Part shown: piece after piece, positions 16,696 to 25,870 of the stretch | Layout of the letters: each line of letters starts with the position of its first letter | Position numbering within the stretch: the first letter of the stretch is position 1 | Assembly (NCBI GenBank): GCA_050733695.1 | Contig: JBOHTO010000020.1 | Coordinates: 1-64,000 of the forward strand | Reading direction: 5' to 3' | DNA from: JBOHTO01 sp050733695 | GTDB lineage: Bacteria > Gemmatimonadota > Gemmatimonadetes > Gemmatimonadales > Gemmatimonadaceae | DNA: 64,000 nt | The notes under the pieces: generated by a model | What the model saw: the letters and a program-made list of their open reading frames with translations, nothing else | Database searches by the model: none | Told to the model about the DNA's origin: nothing | Made by a program: the position numbers and the translations under genes

Positions 16696-17906
16696 CCGCC
16701 GCGCTCGCTCTCCTCGGCTGCGCATCGCCCGGGATGCCACCGGGTGGCCCGGAGGATCCCGAACCGCCCGTCCTCGTCGCCACCGCGCCCGCGGACAGCA
16801 GCGTGAGGGTGCAGGCGCGGCGCGTGGTCTTCATGTTCGACGAAGTGGTCAGCGAGCGCCCGCAGGGCGCAACGGAGCTTGCCGACCTGTTCATCATCTC
16901 GCCCCGCGAGGGTGATCCGGAAGTCGACTGGGCGCGCGAGGAGGTACGCGTGGAACCGCGTCGTGGCTTCAGGCCGAACACCGTCTATACCGTAACGCTT
17001 CTCCCCGGGCTCGCCGATCTCCGCGGCAACGTGCGGCGCGAGGGCGCGACGGTCGTCTTCTCGACCGGCCCGGACATCCCGGACACGCGGCTCGCGGGAA
17101 CGGTCATCGAATGGGAATCGGGGCGCCCGATCGCGAACGCCTGGGTCGAGGTCGTCGCCGTCGACGACAGCACGATGTACGTCTCGCGCGCTGACAGCGC
17201 GGGTCGCTTCGAGTTGCGGCATCTCCCACCCGATGTCTACATGGTGCGCGGTCACGCGGACCCCAACGGCAATCGAACGCAGGACAGACGCGAAGCTTAC
17301 GACAGCACCAGGGTGACCGTGCAGGACAGCGCGATCGTCGAACTGCTTGCGTTCGTGCACGACAGCGTCGGTCCCGGCATCGAGCGGATAGCGGTGAGCG
17401 ATTCCGTTACGGTGCGTGTCACGTTCGACGAGCCGATCGATGTGGATCAGACCTTGGACGTGTCGAATTTCGTCCTGCTCGCCGCCGACTCGACGGCCGT
17501 TGGCATCGCGGAGGTCATGACGGCGAGGGCGTGGGAGGCGAAGGAGAAGGCTCGGCTCGCCGCCGAGGATTCTGCACGGGTTGCGGCGGAGCTGGCTGCG
17601 GCGGACAGCGCGGCAGACACGGTAGCCGTGCCCGCGGCACCAGCGCCGGCGGACAGCGTTGTGACCGACACGCCCAGCCCGCCCGTGACGCGGCCCCTCC
17701 CCACGACGGAGGTTGTGCTCCGACTGGCGCGGCCGCTGGCGCCCGACTCAGCCTACCGCCTGCGCGCGATCGCGATTCGCGATCTTCAGTCGAGGCTGCG
17801 CACGAGCGACCGCGTCTTCGAGGCGCCGCCTGTTCGTCGCACACCGTCAGCGGCGGATTCGCTGGCAGTGCCGGCGCCGCTGGAACCGCCGTCACCGCCG
17901 ACGTGA
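16683..17906 (+). CDS. Ig-like-domain lipoprotein
   Basis: From a TTG at 16683 the N-terminus is a short lipoprotein signal, LRRVTAALALLGCASPG, with lipobox LLGC; a GTG at 16692 is the alternative. About residues 30-140 resemble the bacterial Ig-like (SbsA-type) domain, with PPVLVATAPADSSV, VFMFDEVVSE and FRPNTVYTVTLLPGLADLRGN (in pieces), then a carboxypeptidase-regulatory-like fold (GRPIANAWVEV, SAGRFELRHLPPD), then a second Ig-like unit and an Ala/Asp-rich linker. Such proteins are anchored in the outer membrane of FCB bacteria; function is unknown. It overlaps valS by 13 bases and ends 10 bases before selA. Confidence 0.82.
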   Translation: MRRVTAALALLGCASPGMPPGGPEDPEPPVLVATAPADSSVRVQARRVVFMFDEVVSERPQGATELADLFIISPREGDPEVDWAREEVRVEPRRGFRPNTVYTVTLLPGLADLRGNVRREGATVVFSTGPDIPDTRLAGTVIEWESGRPIANAWVEVVAVDDSTMYVSRADSAGRFELRHLPPDVYMVRGHADPNGNRTQDRREAYDSTRVTVQDSAIVELLAFVHDSVGPGIERIAVSDSVTVRVTFDEPIDVDQTLDVSNFVLLAADSTAVGIAEVMTARAWEAKEKARLAAEDSARVAAELAAADSAADTVAVPAAPAPADSVVTDTPSPPVTRPLPTTEVVLRLARPLAPDSAYRLRAIAIRDLQSRLRTSDRVFEAPPVRRTPSAADSLAVPAPLEPPSPPT

Positions 17907-17916
17907 TTGCCGGACG

Positions 17917-19284
17917 ATGACCGACCCGCGGCGACGGCTGCCGAGCGTGAATGCCCTGCTCGAGAGCGAGCCCGTACGGGCGATGCTCGAACGCCATCCC
18001 CGACCGCTCGTCACCGAAGCAGTGCGAGCGATCGTGGATGCGGCGCGCGAGGACCCGGCGCGCGCGCCCGGCAGCGTTCAGGGTTGGGCGGAGGCTGTGG
18101 CCAGGGACCTCGCGACTCGCAAGCGGCCCTCACTGCGCCCGGTGATCAACGCCACCGGTGTCGTCCTCCACACGAACCTCGGTCGCGCACCGCTCCCCGC
18201 TGCAGCAATCGACGCGATGCGCGCATGCACGGAGGGTCACTCGAACCTGGAGTATGACCTGGACAGTGGCCACCGTGGGTCGCGCGGCGTGCACTGCACG
18301 GCGCTGCTCCGGGAGCTCACCGGCGCGCAGGACGGGCTCGTCGTCAACAATGGGGCCGCTGCGCTCGTTCTCGCGTTGCGAACGGTCGCTTGTGACCGCG
18401 AGGTAATCGTGTCCCGCGGCGAGCTCGTTGAGATCGGAGGCAGCTTTCGCATCCCCGACATCATGCGCGAAAGCGGTGTGCGCCTCATCGAGGTCGGCAC
18501 CACGAACAGGACCCACCTCGAGGACTACGCCGGCGCGATCAGCGGGCGAACGGGCGCGATCGCAAGAGTCCACAGGAGCAACTTCACCCTCGAGGGATTC
18601 ACGGCGGAGGTGGAGATGGGCGAGCTCGCAGAGCTCGGTCGCGAGCGCGGGCTGCCCGTGATCCATGACCTCGGCAGCGGCCTGCTTCTCCCACTCGATG
18701 AGTACGGATTGCGCGGCGAACCTACCGTTGCGGAGGCGCTTCGCGCCGGCGCGAGCGTCGTGACGATGAGCGGAGACAAGCTGCTGGGCGGTCCGCAGGC
18801 CGGGATCGTGGCGGGCGACGCTGCCCTCATCGCAAGATTGCGAAGCAACCCGCTCGCGCGCGCGTTGCGCGTCGACAAACTGACGCTCTCGGCGCTCGAG
18901 GCGACACTGACGATCTATCGCGATCCGCGCCGAGCGCTGGCGGAGATTCCGACCCTCCGCATGCTCACAATCCCTGTGGAGTCGGTTCGTGACCGTGCGG
19001 AGCGGCTGTGCGCAATCCTGATTGCTCGCGGCATCCGGGCGACGGTGATCGACAGCGAGGCGAGCGTTGGAGGCGGCGCGTATCCAGCGGCGCGCATTCC
19101 TTCGGCGGCAATCTCGCTCGGGGGCGATGCGAGACATGTCGATGAACGGCTCCGGCACGCCTCGCCCGCCGTCGTCGGCAGGATCGAGAAGGAGCATCTG
19201 ATGCTCGATCTCCGCAGCGTCATGCCCTCCGCCGACGACGCGCTCGCTGCCGCCGTCGAACGGGCCGCCGGCACGGCGCAATGA
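17917..19284 (+). CDS. selA: L-seryl-tRNA(Sec) selenium transferase
   Basis: A PLP enzyme that converts Ser-tRNA(Sec) to Sec-tRNA(Sec) using selenophosphate. From the ATG at 17917 it has 455 residues, close to the E. coli enzyme. The PLP-Lys is at about 288 in MSGDKLLGGPQAG; INATGVVLHTNLGRAPL, HSNLEYDL and NNGAAALVLAL are all family hallmarks. The start follows the lipoprotein stop and the stop overlaps gmhB (ATGA). No selB, selC or selD is in the window, so whether the organism makes selenoproteins must be judged elsewhere in the genome. Confidence 0.95.
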   Translation: MTDPRRRLPSVNALLESEPVRAMLERHPRPLVTEAVRAIVDAAREDPARAPGSVQGWAEAVARDLATRKRPSLRPVINATGVVLHTNLGRAPLPAAAIDAMRACTEGHSNLEYDLDSGHRGSRGVHCTALLRELTGAQDGLVVNNGAAALVLALRTVACDREVIVSRGELVEIGGSFRIPDIMRESGVRLIEVGTTNRTHLEDYAGAISGRTGAIARVHRSNFTLEGFTAEVEMGELAELGRERGLPVIHDLGSGLLLPLDEYGLRGEPTVAEALRAGASVVTMSGDKLLGGPQAGIVAGDAALIARLRSNPLARALRVDKLTLSALEATLTIYRDPRRALAEIPTLRMLTIPVESVRDRAERLCAILIARGIRATVIDSEASVGGGAYPAARIPSAAISLGGDARHVDERLRHASPAVVGRIEKEHLMLDLRSVMPSADDALAAAVERAAGTAQ

Positions 19285-19871
19285 GCCCGTTTCCTCGGCG
19301 GATGGACGATGGCGCACGAGCGGGCGCCTTTCTCGACCGCGATGGGACGGTCATTGCCGACACGGTCCACGTGAGCCGTGTGCAGGACGTGCGATTGTTG
19401 CCGGACGCCGGTGCCGCCATCGCGCGGCTCAATGAGGCAGACATACCCGTGATCGTGATAACGAATCAGTCCGGCATCGCACGGGGCTATTTCGGCGAAG
19501 GAGAATACGAAGTCGTGCGCGCGGAAGTCGACGCGATGCTCGCGAGCATGAATGCACGCATCGACGCCAGCTATCACTGCCCGCATCATCCCGACATCAC
19601 AGGGCTGTGCGACTGCCGCAAGCCCGGCCCGGCGCTCTACGAACTGGCTGCAAAGGAGCACGCAATAGATCTGTCACGATCGGTCTTCATTGGCGACAGG
19701 TGGCGCGATGTCGCGGCGGCCCTCCGATTCGGCGGCCGCGGAGTGCTACTGGTGAGCGATGCGACCGCCGCCGATGAGCGCGAACGCGCCGGACGCGATG
19801 CCGAGACCGCGCCTACGCTCGGCAGTGCGGTCGACATGCTGTTGCGGTCCGGGTGGCCACGGTCTGAATGA
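19281..19871 (+). CDS. gmhB: D-glycero-D-manno-heptose 1,7-bisphosphate 7-phosphatase (HAD family)
   Basis: A 196-residue HAD phosphatase of the GmhB/histidinol-phosphatase type, which removes the 7-phosphate during ADP-heptose synthesis for lipopolysaccharide. FLDRDGTV holds the nucleophile Asp19 and acid/base Asp21; TNQSGIARGYF is motif II with the substrate loop; CPHHPDITGLCDCRKP is the zinc-binding Cys/His cluster and motif III Lys; FIGDRWRD is motif IV. Histidinol-phosphate phosphatase is an alternative activity of the same fold, but the zinc loop and length favour GmhB. It overlaps selA and purN by four bases each. Confidence 0.88.
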   Translation: MSPFPRRMDDGARAGAFLDRDGTVIADTVHVSRVQDVRLLPDAGAAIARLNEADIPVIVITNQSGIARGYFGEGEYEVVRAEVDAMLASMNARIDASYHCPHHPDITGLCDCRKPGPALYELAAKEHAIDLSRSVFIGDRWRDVAAALRFGGRGVLLVSDATAADERERAGRDAETAPTLGSAVDMLLRSGWPRSE

Positions 19872-20590
19872 TGGCGCCACGGAGAGCGAGGGGCCGCGCG
19901 CGACTGGCCGTGCTTGCGTCCGGTGGCGGATCCAATCTCCAGGCGTTGCTCGATCACCTTTGCGCTCGCGGCGCGGCGCGTGCAGCCGACGTCGTGGTCG
20001 TCGTCTCCGATCGCGCGGGAGCCGGGGCCCTCGAGCGCGCGCGTGCCTCGGGAGTTGCCGCCGAAGTCGTTCCGCCACGACAGATCGGCGCACTCCTCGA
20101 GGAACAGCGAATCGATCTCGTCGCACTGGCAGGTTATCTGCGTTTCATCCCGGATGAGGTGACGGCGCGGTTCCGCGGGCGAATGGTCAACGTTCACCCT
20201 TCACTTCTTCCGGCCTTCGGCGGCGAGGGAATGTACGGCGCGCGCGTTCACGAGGCCGTGATCGCGGCCGGTGTCAGCATCACCGGTGCGACCGTCCACT
20301 TCGTCGATACGGAGTACGACGCCGGCCCGATAATAGCGCAATGGCCGGTGCCCGTGCTCGAGGGCGACAGCGCTGCCACTCTCGGGGCCCGTGTGCTGCG
20401 CGTGGAGCACGCCCTCTTCCCCCGCATCGTGGATGCCATCGCCGGCGGTCGCGTTGCGCTGAACGAAGCCGGGCGCGTGGAGCCACGCCCGTTCGGGGCC
20501 GGCCACTCCGCCTTTGCGATTGCTGACACGCCGGAAACGAGCCTGGTAGCGGACCTGGCAGGGCTGTTCGACCGGAGCCGCGCGGTGTGA
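19868..20590 (+). CDS. purN: Phosphoribosylglycinamide formyltransferase
   Basis: Transfers a formyl group from 10-formyl-tetrahydrofolate to GAR in purine synthesis. 240 residues, slightly longer than E. coli PurN because of its C-terminal tail. VLASGGGSNLQALLDHL is the nucleotide-binding N-terminus, VNVHPSLLPAFGG carries the catalytic His, and GATVHFVDTEYDAGPIIAQ holds the catalytic Asp. Two consecutive ATGs (19868, 19871) are possible; the first overlaps the gmhB stop. purH, a later step of the same pathway, follows after 70 bases. Confidence 0.95.
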   Translation: MMAPRRARGRARLAVLASGGGSNLQALLDHLCARGAARAADVVVVVSDRAGAGALERARASGVAAEVVPPRQIGALLEEQRIDLVALAGYLRFIPDEVTARFRGRMVNVHPSLLPAFGGEGMYGARVHEAVIAAGVSITGATVHFVDTEYDAGPIIAQWPVPVLEGDSAATLGARVLRVEHALFPRIVDAIAGGRVALNEAGRVEPRPFGAGHSAFAIADTPETSLVADLAGLFDRSRAV

Positions 20591-20622
20591 GGCTAAGCGT
20601 GAGGCATCGAGAGTCCCGGCGC

Positions 20623-20653
20623 TTACCGGGCCGACGTGTCGATGGTAGTTTGG
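20623..20653 (+). promoter_or_regulatory. Promoter-like TTA-N20-TAGTTTGG directly before purH
   Basis: TTA (20623-20625), 20 bases, then TAGTTTGG (20646-20653). The ATG of purH is at 20661, only seven bases beyond the element, so a transcript from it would start at or next to the A of the ATG and be leaderless. The spacing matches the other copies in this window. Confidence 0.35.
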
Positions 20654-20660
20654 CCCGATC

Positions 20661-22199
20661 ATGCCACGTGCCCTCCTCTCCGTATCCGACAAGACAGGCA
20701 TCGTCGATTTCGCGCGGGGCCTCGAGGGCCTCGGCTGGGAGCTGATCTCGACCGGCGGAACCGCACGCGCGCTGCGTGATGCGGGCGTTCCCGTGCGCGA
20801 CGTGAGCGACGTCACGGGTTTCCCGGAAATGATGGACGGTCGGGTGAAGACGCTGCATCCCGCTGTGCACGGAGCGCTGCTGGCGCGACGCGACGAAGGG
20901 ACGCACATGACCGCCCTCGAGGAGCACGGGATCGAACCGATCGATCTCGTCGCCGTCAACCTCTACCCGTTCGCCGCCTCGGCTACACGCCCGGGTATCG
21001 CGGCCGGGGATGTGATCGAACAGATCGACATAGGCGGGCCGTCGATGCTGCGTTCCGCAGCCAAGAACTTCGCGTCGGTCACCGTGGTGGTGGATCCCGC
21101 GGATTATCCGCGCGTGCTCTCCGCCTTCGAGTCGGAGGACGACGACGTCGACCTCCGCCGCCTCCTCGCCGGCAAGACATTCGCACATACGGCGGCGTAC
21201 GATGCCGCGATAGCGGGCTGGTTCGCTGCCCGACAGGAAGACGAAAATCGTTTCCCCGAGCGCGTCACCCTCGCGCTCGAGCGCCAGCAGCAGCTTCGCT
21301 ACGGCGAGAACCCGGGACAGCAGGCCGCGTTTTACGTCGAGCGGTCTGCCGGCGGGCTGGCCGATCTGGTGCAGCGCGGCGGCAAGGAACTCTCGTTCAA
21401 CAACCTTCTCGATCTCGAAGGGGCGCTCCTCGCGACTGATCCCTTCGGCGATGAAACCTGCTGCGCGATCATCAAGCACACCACGCCCTGCGGACTCGCC
21501 GTCGGTGCGGATGCCGTGGACGCGTACAGGAAGGCACTGGCCTGCGACGCCGTCTCCGCCTTCGGCTCGGTGATCGCCTTCACCGTGCCGGTCGATGAGG
21601 GGGCCGCCGAACAGGTGTCGAGCCTGTTCGTCGAATGCATAGTGGCGCCGTCGTTCACGGATCGCGCGATCGAGATACTCGGCCGCAAGAAGAACCTGCG
21701 AGTCCTCCAGGGAATGGCGCGCTGGCCGCAGGGCGCGCTCGATTTCAAGCGCGTGCGCGGCGGCATGCTGCTGCAGGAGCGGACGCCGAGCATCGTCGCG
21801 GACCAGGGTTGGACCGTTGCGACGAGGCGAGCGCCGACGGCGACCGAGCGGCGCGACCTCCTGTTTGCGTGGCGCGCGGTGGCCAGCGTCAAGTCGAATG
21901 CGATCGTGCTCGCGCGCGACGGGGCGACGATAGGCATCGGCGCGGGCCAGATGTCACGCGTGGATGCCGCGTTCCTTGCCGTGCACAAGGCGCGCGGTGC
22001 CGGACACGACACGGCCGGCGCGGTGCTCGGCTCGGATGCTTTCTTTCCCTTTCGGGACGGCGTGGATCAGGCGGCGGAGGCGGGAGTGAAGGCGATCATC
22101 CAGCCTGGTGGCTCCGTGCGGGACGCCGAGGTGACCGAGGCCGCCGACGAGCATGGCATGGCAATGATCATCACGGGGCAACGGCTGTTCAGACATTGA
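20661..22199 (+). CDS. purH: Bifunctional AICAR transformylase/IMP cyclohydrolase
   Basis: Catalyses the last two steps to IMP. 512 residues. The N-terminal MGS-like cyclohydrolase domain (about 1-195) has SVSDKTGIVDFARGLEGLGW, STGGTARALRDAG, MDGRVKTLHPAVHG and DLVAVNLYPF. The C-terminal transformylase domain has LRYGENPGQQAAFY, GKELSFNNLLDLEGAL, the catalytic Lys-His in IKHTTPCG and SDAFFPFRDGVDQAA. No Shine-Dalgarno sequence is evident upstream, consistent with the leaderless promoter proposed at 20623-20653. Confidence 0.98.
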   Translation: MPRALLSVSDKTGIVDFARGLEGLGWELISTGGTARALRDAGVPVRDVSDVTGFPEMMDGRVKTLHPAVHGALLARRDEGTHMTALEEHGIEPIDLVAVNLYPFAASATRPGIAAGDVIEQIDIGGPSMLRSAAKNFASVTVVVDPADYPRVLSAFESEDDDVDLRRLLAGKTFAHTAAYDAAIAGWFAARQEDENRFPERVTLALERQQQLRYGENPGQQAAFYVERSAGGLADLVQRGGKELSFNNLLDLEGALLATDPFGDETCCAIIKHTTPCGLAVGADAVDAYRKALACDAVSAFGSVIAFTVPVDEGAAEQVSSLFVECIVAPSFTDRAIEILGRKKNLRVLQGMARWPQGALDFKRVRGGMLLQERTPSIVADQGWTVATRRAPTATERRDLLFAWRAVASVKSNAIVLARDGATIGIGAGQMSRVDAAFLAVHKARGAGHDTAGAVLGSDAFFPFRDGVDQAAEAGVKAIIQPGGSVRDAEVTEAADEHGMAMIITGQRLFRH

Positions 22200-22210
22200 T
22201 GGAAGTGCAA

Positions 22211-22246
22211 CCGCCAGCGTTCGACTCACCGTCGAAGCTGTGGCGG
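22211..22246 (+). terminator. Hairpin after purH
   Basis: CCGCCA (22211-22216) pairs with TGGCGG (22241-22246) and, inside, TTCGAC (22220-22225) pairs with GTCGAA (22231-22236) around a five-base loop. It starts 11 bases after the purH stop. No T-run follows, so intrinsic termination is uncertain; it may protect the 3' end. Confidence 0.4.
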
Positions 22247-22255
22247 ATCCCGAAC

Positions 22256-22350
22256 GCGGGAATCCATTTCCGTTTATTCCGTCATTCCCGCAGAACCGCT
22301 GATTCATTTCGTTGAACGGCATCCTTCCCGCGAAAGCTGGAATCATGTCT
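22256..22350. repeat. Cluster of partial palindromic repeats, copy 2
   Basis: Holds three pieces of the ATTCCC-type element: CGGGAATCCATTTCC (about 22258-22270), GTCATTCCCGC (22281-22291), and a more complete copy ATCCTTCCCGCGAAAGCTGG followed by AATCATG (22321-22347). The last is a degenerate version of the unit at 9542 and 28798 in opposite orientation. It fills the gap between the convergent purH and DoxX-like genes. Confidence 0.6.
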
Positions 22351-22377
22351 TGCCATCTTCATCCCGTATTTCACGGA

Positions 22378-23424
22378 TCAGTCGCCGCGCGTTACTCCCG
22401 CCTTCGGCCCGTCGCCCGCAGCGGATCGCGCCCGGTGCTCCTTGTCCCTCACACCCTCGACGAACGCCCCCTGTGTCGCCGGCCGCTCCTCGCCCCAGAT
22501 GAGTATCAAGGCCATCACCCCATACATCGGCAGATGGCCAACGAGCTCGCGCCATCCGAGGAACGGCAGCGTGAGATTGAACGGAACCCAGAGGAGCAGG
22601 ATCGTGAGACGCAGGAACGCGCCCGATACCAGCAGCATTCCGAAGGTGAGCTCCACCGTCCCCGCGATGAGCAGGAACTCTGCGTTGCCGATGCTGTCGA
22701 AGCCAAGCGCCGGAAAGAAGTTGAAGTTGTGCCGCTCGAGAAAATCCAGCCCCATCGGGAGATTCCACAGTTTCTCCGTGAACGCGAGCACGACGATGCT
22801 CACGCCGGTGAGGATGCGCAGCACGGGGACGCCGTAGGGAACAAACCGCTCGAACGGGCGATGCAGGATCTTCAATGTCATGTCGAACGAGAGCGCACCT
22901 CGCCCAGTCACCAGGAGGAAGAAAGCGATCCCCAGGAAGAGGGCGTGCTCGAGCAGCAACAACGGACCGAACAGCAGCAGGCCGGCGAGCCAGACGCCAG
23001 CGAGCAGCAACGCGCCCCCTCGCGCGGCTGCACCATAGATGAAGCTCAGCGCGACAACGATCTCTCCGAGCGCGAGCACTCCCCCCAGGATATTCCTCGG
23101 CAACCGGAGATTCGGAACGAATAGCTGCAGCTCCACTCCGCTCACGAGCAACAACACCGCCGTATGGACGCCGATCACGAGCGGCATGTATGAGAGCAGT
23201 CGCTCGTAATCCTCCCACGCCATCCCGAGCCGCAGCGGACCCGGAACGAGATCCCTGCGGCCGCGCAGTCGCCAGGTGATCGCAGCCGCGACAGCGAGGC
23301 CGAGCGCGATGCCGATGGGAATCCAGGTCCGGGATGCTGAAGCGAGATCGAACCGGACCGGGAAGTTTCCCGACGTGAACCAGCGCTCGTGAAGCATGAG
23401 CGCGGGAGTAATGCGCGCTGTCAT
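22378..23424 (-). CDS. DoxX-like polytopic membrane protein
   Basis: 348 residues with about eight hydrophobic helices. After an N-terminal anchor (TWIPIGIALGLAVAAAITW) come repeated four-helix units with DoxX-like features: VLRILTGVSIVVLAFTEKLW (about 215-235), LDFLERHNFNFFPALGF, and NAEFLLIAGTVELTFGMLL. DoxX/SURF4-type proteins are poorly characterised inner-membrane proteins linked to redox and thiol stress. The tail after about 325 is charged. It diverges from the DUF2723 gene with 149 bases between the two starts. The family assignment is tentative; the membrane nature is clear. Confidence 0.72.
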   Translation of the reverse strand: MTARITPALMLHERWFTSGNFPVRFDLASASRTWIPIGIALGLAVAAAITWRLRGRRDLVPGPLRLGMAWEDYERLLSYMPLVIGVHTAVLLLVSGVELQLFVPNLRLPRNILGGVLALGEIVVALSFIYGAAARGGALLLAGVWLAGLLLFGPLLLLEHALFLGIAFFLLVTGRGALSFDMTLKILHRPFERFVPYGVPVLRILTGVSIVVLAFTEKLWNLPMGLDFLERHNFNFFPALGFDSIGNAEFLLIAGTVELTFGMLLVSGAFLRLTILLLWVPFNLTLPFLGWRELVGHLPMYGVMALILIWGEERPATQGAFVEGVRDKEHRARSAAGDGPKAGVTRGD

Positions 23425-23573
23425 TGGCGGAGTCTATCCAGAGCGACCCGCCTCGGCAAATGCGATTTCGCCGCCGGTTCGGCACTAGCCGATCGACCCA
23501 CACGGGTTCATGTTTCAACCATTCCGCCCCGCCCTCCGGCGGGGCGAGTGCTGTCAGTCATCCACCCGCCGCA

Positions 23574-25859
23574 ATGCCGCCGAACTCAGCATACGAACTG
23601 GACTACCGGCCATCATACCTCGCGGCGAGCATCGCCGCGATGTTCGTCTTCCTCCTCTACATGCTCACGCTCTCCCCGTCCACGGCGATGTGGGATACGA
23701 GCGAGTATATAGCGGCCGCTTACGTTCTCGGGCTGCCGCATCCACCGGGTAACCCGTTCTTCGTCCTGATCGGACGCGTCTTTGCCGTGCTGCCGATTCC
23801 GGGGGCGAGTGTGGCGATGAAGATCAACATTCTCGCGGCGCTGAGCAGTGCGGTTTCGGCGGGAATGTGGTTTCTGGTCACCGAGCGCGTCCTCGTCTCC
23901 TGGCTGGCAAAGCGCTGGCAGCGGATCGTCGGCGGCTCGCTCGCCGCGCTCATCGGAGCGACTGCGTTCACGGTGTGGAACCAGTCGGTAGTGAACGAGA
24001 AGGTGTACACCGTCGGCCTCGTGGGGCTCGCGCTCATCTCGTGGTTCATGATACGCTGGTCGGACGATCCCGACGGGCCGAACGCGGACCGGCTTCTGAT
24101 TCTGGTCGCCTTCCTCCTCGGACTCGGCTACTCGAATCACATGGCCGGATTCCTCGCCGGCCCCGCGGCGGCGGTTGCCGTCCTGCTGCGCCGCCCGCAG
24201 ACGCTGCTGCGCGGGCGCCTTCTCGCCGCGATGGCGGGCGTACTGCTGCTGGGGATGACGCCCTTCCTCATCCAGCCGATCCGCGCCGCGTACTTCCCCG
24301 CCATCAACGAAGGGGAGACCACCGGTTGCGCGACCGAGATTGGCATCGACTGCACGTTCTCGCGGGAGACGCTGGATCGCTTCCAGTACAATTTCAATCG
24401 CGGACAGTACGGCAAGCCGGACCTGCTGGATCGTCAGGCGCCCTTCTTCACCGGGCAGATCGGCATGTGGTGGCTGTACTTCAGATGGCAGTGGCTGCGC
24501 GATGTGCACATCGAGCACCCCTTCGCGCAGACCATACTCGCGGTCGTCTTCCTCGGCCTCGGCCTGCTCGGTGCCTGGGTCCACTGGGTCCGCGACCGAC
24601 GAAGTTTCTGGTACTTCGGAACGTTCATGTTCTCCGTGACGCTGCTGCTCATCTTCTACCTGAACTTCAAGTATGGATACTCGCAGGCACCCGCGCTCGG
24701 CGACTCCGTGGAGCGTGAAGTGCGCGACCGCGACTATTTCTACCTGTTCAGCTTCTCGGCATGGAGCGTCTGGGCGGCGCTTGGCCTCATGTACGCCTGG
24801 GAGAGTATCGCGGCCATGTTTGGCGCGGATCAGGTGAAACTTGGACGCGACTTCGTGGAACAGCCGCGCACCAGGAGCTGGGCGCTCGCAGCACCCCTGC
24901 TCGGCATCGCGCTCGTCCCGCTCGTCGTCAACTGGAGCTCGGCCTCCCGGGCGGGTGAGACTTTCACCCGCGACTTCGCGCACGACCTGCTGAACTCCGT
25001 GGAGCCATACGGGATTCTGGTGACGGTGGGCGACAACGACACGTTCCCACTCTGGTACGCGCAGGAAGTGGAGGGCATCCGGCGGGACGTGATCGTCGCC
25101 AATACGTCCCTGCTGAACACGGACTGGTACACCCGCCAGCTCATCCGCGGCCCCGTGCGCGAGTACGATCGTGAAGCAGGTCCGGAGATATACTCCGGTC
25201 GTGAGTGGGAGAAGCCCGAAGGCCCGCCGGTCGACCTCACCCTGGACGAATCCGACAGGGTTCCGCTCTACTTCCCGGTCAGCCAGCCCAGCGTCTTTCG
25301 CGAGGGGAACATCGTGGCGACGATTCCGGCGCGCACTCTCACGCGCGCCGACCTGTTCGTGCTGCAGATGATCAAGGATTCATACGGCGAGCGTCCGGTC
25401 TACTTCAGCCGGACTTCCGGCGCGTACGGGCAGGAACTCGGCTTCGGTCCGTATCTCGTGACGCAAGGTCTCGCGCGCAAGCTCGTGCCCGACGTCCCGA
25501 CACCGGGCGCCGATACCCTGATCATTCCCGGCGAAGGTTGGGTGGACGTCGACCGGACGCAGGCGCTCTGGCAGGACGTGTTCGAGGCGCCAGAGGCGAT
25601 CATCGAGCGCGGTGACTGGGTGGATCGCGCATCTGTCGGCATCCCATCGCTGTACGTGAGCACCGGCCTCATCCTCGCCGAGTCGCTGTATCGAACGGGC
25701 AAGCCGGAGGCTGCGGAGAACGCCATCGATACTGCGCGCTCGCTCGCCGAAGCGACGCGACTCGAATGGATGTTCAATGCGTTGCCACAACCACAGGCGC
25801 CACAGGCACCCGTGGGCGACACGCCGCGCTCGCAGCAGATACCGTTGCCGACGCCGTAG
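23574..25859 (+). CDS. DUF2723 (TMEM260-like) membrane protein, probable glycosyltransferase
   Basis: From the ATG at 23574 it has 761 residues. The N-terminal half has ten or so membrane helices, with the DUF2723 signature at its beginning: TLSPSTAMWDTSEYI followed by LGLPHPPGNPFFVLIGR, including the acidic pair expected of a GT-C-type glycosyltransferase active site. The C-terminal half (about 480-761) is a large soluble domain, presumably periplasmic, with GDNDTFPLWYAQEVEGIRRD, typical of this family in FCB bacteria. The eukaryotic relative TMEM260 is a protein O-mannosyltransferase; activity here is inferred from homology. An in-frame ATG at 23424 gives a non-conserved 50-residue extension. 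Confidence 0.9.
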   Translation: MPPNSAYELDYRPSYLAASIAAMFVFLLYMLTLSPSTAMWDTSEYIAAAYVLGLPHPPGNPFFVLIGRVFAVLPIPGASVAMKINILAALSSAVSAGMWFLVTERVLVSWLAKRWQRIVGGSLAALIGATAFTVWNQSVVNEKVYTVGLVGLALISWFMIRWSDDPDGPNADRLLILVAFLLGLGYSNHMAGFLAGPAAAVAVLLRRPQTLLRGRLLAAMAGVLLLGMTPFLIQPIRAAYFPAINEGETTGCATEIGIDCTFSRETLDRFQYNFNRGQYGKPDLLDRQAPFFTGQIGMWWLYFRWQWLRDVHIEHPFAQTILAVVFLGLGLLGAWVHWVRDRRSFWYFGTFMFSVTLLLIFYLNFKYGYSQAPALGDSVEREVRDRDYFYLFSFSAWSVWAALGLMYAWESIAAMFGADQVKLGRDFVEQPRTRSWALAAPLLGIALVPLVVNWSSASRAGETFTRDFAHDLLNSVEPYGILVTVGDNDTFPLWYAQEVEGIRRDVIVANTSLLNTDWYTRQLIRGPVREYDREAGPEIYSGREWEKPEGPPVDLTLDESDRVPLYFPVSQPSVFREGNIVATIPARTLTRADLFVLQMIKDSYGERPVYFSRTSGAYGQELGFGPYLVTQGLARKLVPDVPTPGADTLIIPGEGWVDVDRTQALWQDVFEAPEAIIERGDWVDRASVGIPSLYVSTGLILAESLYRTGKPEAAENAIDTARSLAEATRLEWMFNALPQPQAPQAPVGDTPRSQQIPLPTP

Positions 25860-25870
25860 GAAACGCCGAG

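Noticed and set aside
13069..16740. A 1223-codon open frame on the minus strand opposite valS
   Set aside because: It lies fully antisense to a clear ValRS gene, is Arg/His/Ala-rich with no recognisable domain, and is explained by high GC and codon bias of the real gene.
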